In this document: one piece after another, positions 46,834 to 54,511 of the stretch
Layout: every line of letters begins with the position of its first letter
How positions within the stretch are numbered: the first letter of the stretch is position 1
Assembly: GCF_034424375.1 (NCBI RefSeq)
Contig: NZ_CP139965.1
Span: 4,216,001 to 4,280,000, forward strand
Source: Paraburkholderia kururiensis
Lineage (GTDB): Bacteria > Pseudomonadota > Gammaproteobacteria > Burkholderiales > Burkholderiaceae
Direction: 5' to 3'
Length of the DNA stretch: 64,000 bases
Translations under genes and position numbers: made by a program
The notes under the pieces: generated by a model
Seen by the model: the letters and a program-made list of their open reading frames with translations, nothing else
Told to the model about the DNA's origin: nothing
The model's database searches: none

Positions 46834-47403
46834 TCAACGCCATGCGAGCGCGATCCAGTACGTCTTTAGCGCGATCAGGTAGGTCACGAGCAGCGGAACC
46901 CACTGCACGTCGCGATACCAGAACGCGATGGCAACGAACATCGCGATGGTCGCGCCCATCTTGAACGCTTCGCCGAGCATCCAGTTCATCACCGTGGCAC
47001 CCGCGCCCGGCGTCTTCAGCCGCGCGGCGAACAGGGCGCCCGGGACCCAACAGATCGCGCCCCCCAGCAACGCTGACAGCGCAGCAGCGCCCGGCGGCTT
47101 GTAGAACAGCCACCACACCAGCGTAGCAACCAGGGACAAAACCACTTGCGCAGCCACCACCCGAAAAGGCGTGACGCGCGATGGGCGACTCACATTGGGA
47201 CCGAACAGCTTTTCGGCTTCGATCCGCGTGAGCGGAACGATGTTGTTGTTATCCTGCTGGTCGGCATCCCACTGCGCGTTGTAGTCGGTGCGGCCGGACG
47301 CGGAAGCTGTGTGGTATCCGTCTTGCGTGCCGTCGGCAAATTCCTTTCCGCCCGGCCCGTTCAACGCTTGGCCCGGCCTTCCTTCTGGCCTGTGAGCCGC
47401 CAT
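46834..47403 (-). CDS. atpI: ATP synthase subunit I (AtpI)
   Basis: About 189 residues: a polar N-terminal region of roughly 75 residues, then N-I-V-P-L-T-R-I-E-A-E-K-L-F-G and four hydrophobic segments, typical of the AtpI assembly factor for the c-ring. It is the first gene of the atp operon, 212 bases ahead of atpB. A second ATG two codons upstream (47409) is also possible. Confidence 0.85.
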   Translation of the reverse strand: MAAHRPEGRPGQALNGPGGKEFADGTQDGYHTASASGRTDYNAQWDADQQDNNNIVPLTRIEAEKLFGPNVSRPSRVTPFRVVAAQVVLSLVATLVWWLFYKPPGAAALSALLGGAICWVPGALFAARLKTPGAGATVMNWMLGEAFKMGATIAMFVAIAFWYRDVQWVPLLVTYLIALKTYWIALAWR

Positions 47404-47485
47404 CGCCATGTCCGCAAAAGTCCAGAGTTTTAGCCCGCCCGCTTACGCTGCGCTTACGTGGCTGCCTACCAAATAAATCCGGGCG

Positions 47486-47514
47486 ATTGTAAGCGATAGT
47501 TGCAGCCAATTCAA
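47486..47514 (-). promoter_or_regulatory. sigma70 promoter of the atp operon
   Basis: On the minus strand TTGAAT (47509-47514), an exact 17-base spacer and TACAAT (47486-47491). The predicted start near 47479 gives a leader of about 75 bases to atpI. Confidence 0.75.
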
Positions 47515-47520
47515 GATTTT

Positions 47521-47700
47521 AGGTCGCTCAATAAAGCCGTGAAACGAGGCTTCATGATGCGAAAAATTGGCCGCAAAACGGGCCCTCCGCCGCAACTGTA
47601 AGGGACGGTGTCAGCGTCTGCGCAACAGGTCGCATGACGGTGGCCATGCGACTGCCGCCGGGGGCCGCATGAGCCAATCGTCCATGTGCCTAGCATAGGG
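47521..47700 (+). ncRNA. cobalamin-riboswitch-like sequence (possible remnant)
   Basis: CCGCAACTGTAAG at 47590-47602 matches the most conserved core of cobalamin riboswitches. Upstream is a hairpin with GTGAAACGA in its loop. Downstream are GCGCAACA, a GTCGCATG/CATGCGAC stem, and ATGAGCCAA...GTGCC, loosely like the B12 box. Spacing differs from consensus and the next gene on this strand is far away, so it may be a decayed copy or coincidence. Confidence 0.3.
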
Positions 47701-47790
47701 AACGGCCGAGCGCGGACCGATGGCGCACCGTTCGTTGCGATGGAACACGCGCCGACGGCTACTCACAATATCCGCGCAAACGCCTACGCA

Positions 47791-48939
47791 TCAGAAATGC
47801 AACAACAACCAGCCGCCCAGTACCGCGCTCACCAGCCAGAACGGCACCGAAACAAGGTGGAACGGCAGCCACGTGCCGCGCTCGCCGGAAAGGCGCACGG
47901 CAATCAGATTCGCAAGCGAGCCGATCGCGATGCCGAAGCCGCCCACACTCACACCGAACGCCAGCGCGCGCCAGTCCTTCGTGAATTCAGCCAGCATGAT
48001 GGCGGCGGGCACATTGCTGATTCCCTGCGACAGCACGGCCCCTGCGACATAAGCGCGCAGCGGCGTACCCAGCCCGATGCGGCCGATCGTGTCGTGCACC
48101 CACGGCAGCGCGGCCGCGCTGCGCAACACAATAAACATCAGCACGAAAATGAGCAGCAGCAGCCAGTCGATCTTCAGCACGACGCGCGGACGCCAGAACA
48201 GGAAGCCCGCCGCGACGCCAGCGAGCGCGATGCCGGCGCGATGCGCATCGGCGAGCAGCACAAACGCGACAAACAGCACGGCGGCCACGCCGGCCACGCG
48301 CCGGTCGACGGCGTGAGGCTCCACGTCCTTCGACAGATCCAGTGGCTTCGCACGAAACCCCACGGCGGTGAGCGCAAAGAGCATCGCCATCAGAACGGCG
48401 CACAGCGGCGCGAGCGCCATCACGAAGCGGCCGAACGACACGCCGCTCGTCTGCCAGAGAAAGAGGTTCTGCGGATTGCCGAGCGGCGTCAGGATCGAGC
48501 CGGCGTTCACCGCGAGCGCGATATAGATCACGAGCCGCCGCACGGGCAACGGCGTCAGCCGGTTGAGCGACAGGACGAGCGGCACGACGACGAAAAGGGC
48601 AACGTCGTTGGTTAGCAGCGTCGACAATGCGGCGGCAAGCGCGATCAGCAGGAACGCAAGCGCCCGCTCGGAATGAATGTAATGCACCACGCGGTGCGCG
48701 AGCCACATGAGGAATCCTGAATATTCGACGGCCTTCGTGAGAATCAGGAGTCCCGTCAGCGTGAGCACCGTCTGCCAGTCGATCAGACCTGGCAGCGACG
48801 CCCATTCGCGAGGATGGAAAAGCTGCAGCGCGGCGAGCGCGATCACGAGGATCGCGAGAACCGGTTCTTTGGCGACAAGCGCAAGAACGGCACCCACGGG
48901 GCCGCCCCGCGTCTTCGCGGTGGGTTCGGAAACTGGCAC
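47791..48939 (-). CDS. SLC13/ArsB-NhaD-type anion permease
   Basis: About 382 residues with ten or more membrane segments. T-L-L-T-N-D-V-A-L-F-V-V-V-P-L and L-T-P-L-G-N-P-Q-N-L-F-L-W are the paired motifs of this superfamily (citrate, arsenite, Na+/H+ and sulfate transporters), and S-Q-G-I-S-N-V-P-A-A-I repeats the first motif in the second half, reflecting internal duplication. The substrate is unknown. GTG 48939 is chosen; the frame is open to a TTG at 48996 that would overlap parB. It lies between atpI and parB and could be read with parAB. Confidence 0.75.
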   Translation of the reverse strand: MPVSEPTAKTRGGPVGAVLALVAKEPVLAILVIALAALQLFHPREWASLPGLIDWQTVLTLTGLLILTKAVEYSGFLMWLAHRVVHYIHSERALAFLLIALAAALSTLLTNDVALFVVVPLVLSLNRLTPLPVRRLVIYIALAVNAGSILTPLGNPQNLFLWQTSGVSFGRFVMALAPLCAVLMAMLFALTAVGFRAKPLDLSKDVEPHAVDRRVAGVAAVLFVAFVLLADAHRAGIALAGVAAGFLFWRPRVVLKIDWLLLLIFVLMFIVLRSAAALPWVHDTIGRIGLGTPLRAYVAGAVLSQGISNVPAAIMLAEFTKDWRALAFGVSVGGFGIAIGSLANLIAVRLSGERGTWLPFHLVSVPFWLVSAVLGGWLLLHF

Positions 48940-48992
48940 GGTGGAAACGACCTGAGATGGGCGGTGCTTTGAACTACGGGGCAGCGGTCGCC

Positions 48993-49883
48993 TCAAGCGG
49001 CCGCCATGTTCCCGCGCAGCCGGGTGAGAATGCCTTCGAGCGAGTCGAGGTCGCCGAAGTCGATGGTCACCTGACCGCGGCCGCGACGCCCCAGCTTGAT
49101 CTTGACGGTCGCGGCGAGCAGGTCGGACAGTTCTTCTTCGAGACGGCGCGTGTCGCGTCCGCCGTCGTGATTGGCACGTGCCTTCACGGCCGGCGCGGTC
49201 TTGGTGGTGGCCGTCACGAGCTTTTCGGTCTCGCGCACGGACATCCGCTTGTTCACCACCTGGTTCGCGAGCGCGATCTGCGTGGCGGCGTCCACGGCGA
49301 GCAACGCGCGCGCGTGGCCCATGTCGAGGTCGCCGGCCAAGAGCATGGTCTGCACCGGCGCCGCGAGGTTCAGCAGACGCAGCAGGTTCGACACCGCGCT
49401 ACGCGAGCGTCCCACCGACTCGGCCGCCTGCTCGTGCGTGAAATTGAATTCGTCGAGCAGTCGCTGGATGCCCTGCGCCTCTTCCAGCGGATTCAGGTCT
49501 TCCCGCTGGATGTTTTCGATCAGCGCCATCGCGGCGGCGGCCTGGTCCGGCACGTCCTTCACGAGCACCGGCACCTCTTCCAGGCCGGCAAGGCGCGCCG
49601 CGCGAAAGCGCCGTTCGCCCGCGATGATCTCGAACTTGTCCGCCGCAACCGGCCGCACGAGGATCGGCTGCATCAGGCCCTGCGCGCGGATGCTGGCGGC
49701 GAGTTCCTGCAGCGCGCCCTCGTCCATCCGCGTGCGCGGCTGGTACTTGCCAGGCTGAAGCTTCGTGAGCGGCAACGTGTTCGGCGCGCCCTCGATCTTC
49801 ACGGCCTCGGTGATGTCCGCGCTGCCGCCGAGCAGCGCCTCGAGCCCGCGGCCCAGTCCTTTCTTCCGTGCTACTGCATTCAT
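48993..49883 (-). CDS. parB: chromosome-partitioning protein ParB
   Basis: A 296-residue CTP-dependent DNA clamp. The N-terminal motif G-L-G-R-G-L-E-A-L-L leads to the CTPase motifs G-E-R-R-F-R-A-A and E-N-I-Q-R-E-D-L-N-P-L-E-E-A, a helix-turn-helix (T-H-E-Q-A-A-E-S-V-G-R-S-R-S-A-V-S-N-L-L), and a C-terminal dimerisation domain. It loads at parS and spreads. ATG 49883 follows GAGGAAG. It is 38 bases after parA; two parS sites lie 2.2 and 3.8 kb away. Confidence 0.97.
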   Translation of the reverse strand: MNAVARKKGLGRGLEALLGGSADITEAVKIEGAPNTLPLTKLQPGKYQPRTRMDEGALQELAASIRAQGLMQPILVRPVAADKFEIIAGERRFRAARLAGLEEVPVLVKDVPDQAAAAMALIENIQREDLNPLEEAQGIQRLLDEFNFTHEQAAESVGRSRSAVSNLLRLLNLAAPVQTMLLAGDLDMGHARALLAVDAATQIALANQVVNKRMSVRETEKLVTATTKTAPAVKARANHDGGRDTRRLEEELSDLLAATVKIKLGRRGRGQVTIDFGDLDSLEGILTRLRGNMAAA

Positions 49884-49921
49884 GGTGCTTCCTCGGTCCG
49901 CTTTGGGTGGAAGGCCGCGCG

Positions 49922-50692
49922 TCATAGCGCGCGCACCCGCTGAATCATTTCCGCGCCGAACTGCACGTATGCCTGCGCGCCACGCGATGCGCTGTCGAAC
50001 ACCACGCCCGGCAGCCCGTAGCTGGGTGCCTCGGCAAGTCGTACGTTGCGCGGGATCACGGCATCGAACACCTTGTCGCCGAAGTGTTCCTTCAACTGGT
50101 CGGAAACCTGCTGCTGCAACGTGATGCGCGGATCGAACATCACGCGCAGCAAGCCGATCACCTTCAAGTCGCGATTCAGGTTCGCGTGAACCTGCTTGAT
50201 GGTGTTGACGAGGTCGGACAGCCCTTCGAGCGCGAAGTACTCGCACTGCATGGGGATCACCACGCCGTGCGCCGCGCACAAGCCGTTCAGCGTGAGCAGC
50301 GAGAGCGCCGGCGGACAATCGATGAGCACGAAGTCGTACTCGTGCTCGACGTCCGCGAGCGCCGTTTTCAACCGACGCTCGCGGTTCTCGACCGTCACGA
50401 GCTCCACTTCCGCCCCGGCCAGCTCGCGATTGGCAGGCAGCACGTCGTACGCGACCGCCGCGGGACGCACGCGCGCGTCGGCCACCGACACGCCGTCCAC
50501 CAGTACCTCGTACACCGTGTTTTCGCAGGCAGCCTTGTCGATGCCGCTGCCCATGGTGGCGTTGCCCTGCGGGTCCAGGTCGATGAGCAGAACCCGCTGT
50601 CCCTGCGCTGCGAGGCTCGCGGCAAGATTGACTGTTGTCGTCGTCTTCCCGACGCCGCCCTTCTGGTTCGCCACGCAGAAGATTTTTGCCAT
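49922..50692 (-). CDS. parA: chromosome-partitioning ATPase ParA
   Basis: A 256-residue deviant Walker A ATPase, with K-G-G-V-G-K-T-T at 11-18, D-L-D-P-Q-G-N-A-T-M-G-S-G and V-L-I-D-C-P-P-A-L-S. It lacks an N-terminal DNA-binding domain, as in the chromosomal Soj type. It moves ParB-parS complexes. It follows rsmG at 144 bases and precedes parB. Confidence 0.97.
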   Translation of the reverse strand: MAKIFCVANQKGGVGKTTTTVNLAASLAAQGQRVLLIDLDPQGNATMGSGIDKAACENTVYEVLVDGVSVADARVRPAAVAYDVLPANRELAGAEVELVTVENRERRLKTALADVEHEYDFVLIDCPPALSLLTLNGLCAAHGVVIPMQCEYFALEGLSDLVNTIKQVHANLNRDLKVIGLLRVMFDPRITLQQQVSDQLKEHFGDKVFDAVIPRNVRLAEAPSYGLPGVVFDSASRGAQAYVQFGAEMIQRVRAL

Positions 50693-50835
50693 CGTTTGTG
50701 TGTCCCTGTTTGCTGCTGGTTTACTGCCTGGTTTGCTACTGGTTGTCGCTTGTTGGCTCTCGAACGCCTGTCGAATTCGACCACAAAATCCTCTATCTTC
50801 AGGCTTTTTCAGCGAAAGGCCGCCTTTATCTCTCT

Positions 50836-51570
50836 TCAGGCGCCTTCCTTGACGGCACCCGCAGTCCGGTGCGCGTCAATCCGGACCTCCACGAGATGCC
50901 GTTCTGCATCCAGAAACGGCACTTCGAGACGCACGACCTGCACTGCGTGCGCCCCGGACGGCAGACGCTCGATTTCGGCATCGGGCCGCACGCCCTTCAT
51001 CGCCCAGATCGCGCCGCGATCCGAAACGAGGTTGCGGGCAAGTGTAACGAAATCCGCGAGTTCTGCGAATGCGCGCGAGACGATCACATCGAATCTTCCC
51101 GGCACTTCGATACCGGGACGAAGCGATTCGACACGACCGGTCACGACGGAAAGATTCGTGAGGCCAAGCTCGGCCTTGCCCTGCGACTGAAAGGCCGTCT
51201 TCTTGTGGACAATGTCGTTCAGCGTAACGGACCAGTGCGGCAACGCGATGGCGAGCACGATGCCAGGCAGGCCGCCGCCGGAACCGACGTCCAGCACGGA
51301 CACGGCGCCGGCGCGCGGCAAGTCCGGCGCGAGGTGCGGTACGATGGCAAGCGAATCGAGCACGTGTTGGATCAGCATCTGGCGCGGATCGCGGATCGCC
51401 GTCAGGTTATACACGGCGTTCCACTTGGCGAGCAGCGCGACATAGTCGAGCAGCGCCACTTGCTGAGCGTCCGTCAAATCGATGCGCAGCCGGTCGGCGC
51501 CCTCCGCCAGCATGGCGGCATGCGCTTCGCGATCGACGACGGAGCCAAGGCGTCCGTGGCGGCCCGTCAT
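50836..51570 (-). CDS. rsmG: 16S rRNA (guanine527-N7)-methyltransferase
   Basis: A 244-residue SAM-dependent methyltransferase (formerly GidB). The SAM motif L-D-V-G-S-G-G-G-L-P-G-I is followed by S-R-A-F-A-E-L-A-D-F and W-A-M-K-G. It modifies G527 of 16S rRNA; loss gives low-level streptomycin resistance in other bacteria. The ATG overlaps the mnmG stop as ATGA, indicating translational coupling. Confidence 0.97.
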   Translation of the reverse strand: MTGRHGRLGSVVDREAHAAMLAEGADRLRIDLTDAQQVALLDYVALLAKWNAVYNLTAIRDPRQMLIQHVLDSLAIVPHLAPDLPRAGAVSVLDVGSGGGLPGIVLAIALPHWSVTLNDIVHKKTAFQSQGKAELGLTNLSVVTGRVESLRPGIEVPGRFDVIVSRAFAELADFVTLARNLVSDRGAIWAMKGVRPDAEIERLPSGAHAVQVVRLEVPFLDAERHLVEVRIDAHRTAGAVKEGA

Positions 51571-53531
51571 TGGGCCACCGGCGTGCCGCTGTCCGTGCCC
51601 TGCCCGCCCGGCGCCGTCTGACGACGCCGGCGCAGCCCACGCTTCAGGTGAACCATGAGCAGCGAAATGGCGGCCGGCGTAATGCCTGAAATGCGCGAGG
51701 CCTGCCCGATGGTTTCCGGACGGAACTGATTCAGCTTCTGGCGCGCCTCGAACGACAGACCACGCACTTCCGAGTAATCGATGCTTTCCGGCAGCCGGGT
51801 GTTCTCGTGCGCACCGTTACGCTCGATCTCGTCAGCTTGCCGATCGATGTAACCCTGATATTTGATGCCGATCTCGATCTGTTCCTTGATTTGCGCAAGC
51901 AGTACTTCGTCCTCGGCGAGCGGCGTTTCCGGTCCGCGCGTGCCCCCTTGCAAGCTGCAAACGCCGTCGTAGCTCACGCCCGGGCGACGCAACAGATCCG
52001 CGAGGTTGTACTCGCGGTCGATCGGTTTGCCGAGCAGCGCCGTCGCTTCTTCCGCCGGAAGTGTCTTCGGATTCACCCACGTTGTCCGCAGTCGCTCTGT
52101 TTCACGTGAAACAGCGTCGCGCTTGCGGCTAAATGCATCCCAGCGCTCGTCGTCGACCACCCCCAACTCGCGGCCGATTTCAGTCAGCCGCATATCAGCG
52201 TTGTCCTCACGCAGGCTCAAGCGATACTCCGCCCGGCTCGTGAACATCCGATAAGGTTCGGACACACCGCGCGTAACGAGGTCGTCCACCAGCACGCCCA
52301 GATAAGCCTGGTCGCGGCGCGGGCACCACGCGTCCTTGCCTTGCACCTGCAAGCCGGCATTGATACCCGCCAGCAGGCCCTGCGCCGCCGCTTCCTCATA
52401 CCCGGTCGTACCGTTGATCTGGCCCGCAAAGAACAAGCCACCGATCGCCTTGGTTTCCAGCGACGCCTTCAGCCCGCGCGGATCGAAGTAGTCGTACTCG
52501 ATTGCGTAGCCCGGCCGGAGGATGTGCGCGTGCTCCAGCCCCCGCATGGAGCGCACCAGCTCCAGCTGCACGTCAAATGGCAGGCTCGTCGAAATACCGT
52601 TGGGGTAGAACTCGTTCGTCGTCAGTCCTTCCGGCTCGAGAAAGATCTGATGCGATTCCTTCGACGCGAAGCGATGAATCTTGTCTTCGATGGACGGGCA
52701 ATAGCGCGGCCCCACGCCTTCGATCACGCCCGTGTACATGGGCGATCGATCCAGGCCGCTGCGAATGATGTCATGCGTCCGTGCATTCGTATGTGTCACC
52801 CAGCACGGCACCTGCCGAGGGTGCTGTTCAGTGCGGCCAAGAAACGAGAACACGGGCACCGGATCGAGGTCGCCCGGTTGCTCCTCGAGTCTGGAGAAGT
52901 CGATGGTCCGGCCGTCGATGCGCGGCGGCGTGCCCGTCTTGAGCCGCCCTTGCGGCAGCTTCAATTCCTTCAGCCGAGCCGAAAGCGTGACTGCCGCCGG
53001 GTCACCGGCCCGGCCGCCCGTGTAGTTATTGAGACCTACGTGAATCTTCCCGTCCAGGAACGTCCCGGCCGTCAGCACGACCGCCCGCGCGCGGAACCGC
53101 ACGCCAACCTGCGTCACCGCGCCGACCACACGGTCACCCTCCACCATCAGATCTTCGACGGCCTGCTGGAACAACCAAAGATTCGGCTGGTTTTCGAGGC
53201 GTCGGCGAATGGCCTGCTTGTACAGCAGCCGGTCCGCCTGCGCGCGCGTGGCCCGCACCGCCGGGCCCTTCGAGGAGTTGAGAATGCGGAACTGGATGCC
53301 GCCCTCGTCCGTGGCCGCGGCCATCGCACCGCCCAGCGCGTCCACTTCCTTCACGAGATGGCCCTTGCCAATGCCGCCAATCGACGGATTGCAGCTCATC
53401 TGCCCGAGCGTTTCGATGTTGTGCGTCAGCAGGAGCGTTTTCACGCCCATACGGGCAGCGGCAAGCGCGGCCTCCGTCCCGGCATGACCGCCGCCGACGA
53501 CAATGACATCGAATTCTGTTGGATAAAGCAT
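51567..53531 (-). CDS. mnmG: tRNA uridine-5-carboxymethylaminomethyl synthesis enzyme MnmG
   Basis: A 654-residue FAD protein (GidA) that, with MnmE, makes the cmnm5 modification of U34 in several tRNAs. The N-terminal FAD motif is V-G-G-G-H-A-G-T-E-A, then C-N-P-S-I-G-G-I-G-K-G-H and A-V-V-L-T-A-G-T-F-L-D-G-K. Start ATG 53531 gives MLYPTEFDVIVVGGG; an ATG five codons upstream is also possible. A perfect parS lies within the coding sequence. It is the first gene of mnmG-rsmG-parA-parB. Confidence 0.97.
   Translation of the reverse strand: MLYPTEFDVIVVGGGHAGTEAALAAARMGVKTLLLTHNIETLGQMSCNPSIGGIGKGHLVKEVDALGGAMAAATDEGGIQFRILNSSKGPAVRATRAQADRLLYKQAIRRRLENQPNLWLFQQAVEDLMVEGDRVVGAVTQVGVRFRARAVVLTAGTFLDGKIHVGLNNYTGGRAGDPAAVTLSARLKELKLPQGRLKTGTPPRIDGRTIDFSRLEEQPGDLDPVPVFSFLGRTEQHPRQVPCWVTHTNARTHDIIRSGLDRSPMYTGVIEGVGPRYCPSIEDKIHRFASKESHQIFLEPEGLTTNEFYPNGISTSLPFDVQLELVRSMRGLEHAHILRPGYAIEYDYFDPRGLKASLETKAIGGLFFAGQINGTTGYEEAAAQGLLAGINAGLQVQGKDAWCPRRDQAYLGVLVDDLVTRGVSEPYRMFTSRAEYRLSLREDNADMRLTEIGRELGVVDDERWDAFSRKRDAVSRETERLRTTWVNPKTLPAEEATALLGKPIDREYNLADLLRRPGVSYDGVCSLQGGTRGPETPLAEDEVLLAQIKEQIEIGIKYQGYIDRQADEIERNGAHENTRLPESIDYSEVRGLSFEARQKLNQFRPETIGQASRISGITPAAISLLMVHLKRGLRRRRQTAPGGQGTDSGTPVAQ
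52098..52113. other. parS centromere site 1 (inside mnmG)
   Basis: TGTTTCACGTGAAACA, a perfect 16-bp palindrome identical to the universal chromosomal parS type, lies inside mnmG, where it encodes part of D-A-V-S-R-E-T-E. Confidence 0.95.
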
Positions 53532-53585
53532 GGTGATCTCACGCATGAACCTGCGTGAGCCTTTCGAGAAAATGGGTATGCGCGA

Positions 53586-53591
53586 ATTATA
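53586..53591 (-). promoter_or_regulatory. candidate -10 element for mnmG
   Basis: A perfect TATAAT on the minus strand, 55 bases before the mnmG start. No good -35 is seen at normal spacing. Confidence 0.45.
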
Positions 53592-53665
53592 GCGGGTTAG
53601 CGTTTTCGGCCGTTCGGGTCCGAATTTGGTTCCCGCACAAAAGCGATGCGACGGACGAAAAAAGG

Positions 53666-53681
53666 TGTTTCACGTGAAACA
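53666..53681. other. parS centromere site 2 (mnmG upstream region)
   Basis: A second exact copy of TGTTTCACGTGAAACA, 1,568 bases from the first and 135 bases upstream of mnmG, in the gap between mnmG and the end of livF. Confidence 0.95.
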
Positions 53682-53740
53682 TGAGACACCCTTCTTGATG
53701 GGCCCAAGCGCGCCCTCGCCAGCGCACCCCATAACGCGCG

Positions 53741-54511
53741 CTACGCCGCTTTCCTTGTCAGGCCCAGATACGTCTCGATCACCTGCGGGTTCTGAGCGAG
53801 TTCGCCGGCCGGGCCTTCCAGCACGATTTCGCCAGTCTCCAGCACGTATCCGTAGTCCGAAATCTGGAGCGCGGCGCGCGCATTCTGTTCGATCAGCAGG
53901 GTCGCCACACCGGTCTGCCTTAACGCGCTGATGATGTGGAAAATCTCCTTCACGATCAGCGGTGCCAAGCCGAGACTCGGCTCATCGAGCATCAGCAGAT
54001 CCGGCTTTCCCATCAGGGCGCGCCCCACGGCGAGCATCTGCCGCTCGCCGCCCGATAGCGTGCCGGCCGCCTGCCGCCGACGCTCCTTCAGCCGAGGAAA
54101 CAGCGTGAAGACCGGCTTGAGCTGGTCGAGCCACGCCTTTTCTCCCGCGCGCTTGCGGCGATAGGCGCCCAGCAGCAGGTTGTCTTCGACGGACATCGAC
54201 GCGAACAGCTCACGCTTCTCCGGGACGAGGCACATCCCGCGTGCAACACGCTTTTCGATCGCCAACGCGCCCACCTCGTCGCCCAGATAGCGCACGTGCC
54301 CGCTGGCGTAACCACCGGTCGGCAGCGCGCCCATGATCGCGTTGAGCAGTGTCGACTTCCCGGCGCCGTTCGGGCCGATCACCGACACGATCTGACCCGC
54401 CCCGACCTTGATCGCGGCCCGATGCAGCGCCTCCACTTTGCCGTACCGTGCTGAGAGCCCCGCCACTTCCAGCACCGGCATAACGCCCGCCTCGTTCTTG
54501 CTCACCATCAT
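53741..54511 (-). CDS. livF: branched-chain amino-acid ABC transporter ATPase (LivF)
   Basis: A 256-residue ABC ATPase. Walker A G-P-N-G-A-G-K-S-T, signature L-S-G-G-E-R-Q-M-L-A, and Walker B L-L-M-L-D-E-P-S-L-G-L-A-P-L-I-V are the LivF pattern. ATG 54511 overlaps the stop of the fused livMG gene as ATGA, suggesting coupling; MPVLEV at 54481 with GAGG upstream is the alternative start. It is the last gene of the liv operon. Confidence 0.94.
   Translation of the reverse strand: MMVSKNEAGVMPVLEVAGLSARYGKVEALHRAAIKVGAGQIVSVIGPNGAGKSTLLNAIMGALPTGGYASGHVRYLGDEVGALAIEKRVARGMCLVPEKRELFASMSVEDNLLLGAYRRKRAGEKAWLDQLKPVFTLFPRLKERRRQAAGTLSGGERQMLAVGRALMGKPDLLMLDEPSLGLAPLIVKEIFHIISALRQTGVATLLIEQNARAALQISDYGYVLETGEIVLEGPAGELAQNPQVIETYLGLTRKAA

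Larger units (their letters stand above)
47404..47790. other. intergenic region: atp promoter and cobalamin-riboswitch-like core
   Basis: This 387-base gap carries the atp promoter (47486-47514, minus strand). On the plus strand it has sequence resembling part of a cobalamin riboswitch (47521-47700). There is also a stem-loop AAGCC...GGCTT at about 47533-47552. No supported gene is seen. Confidence 0.6.
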
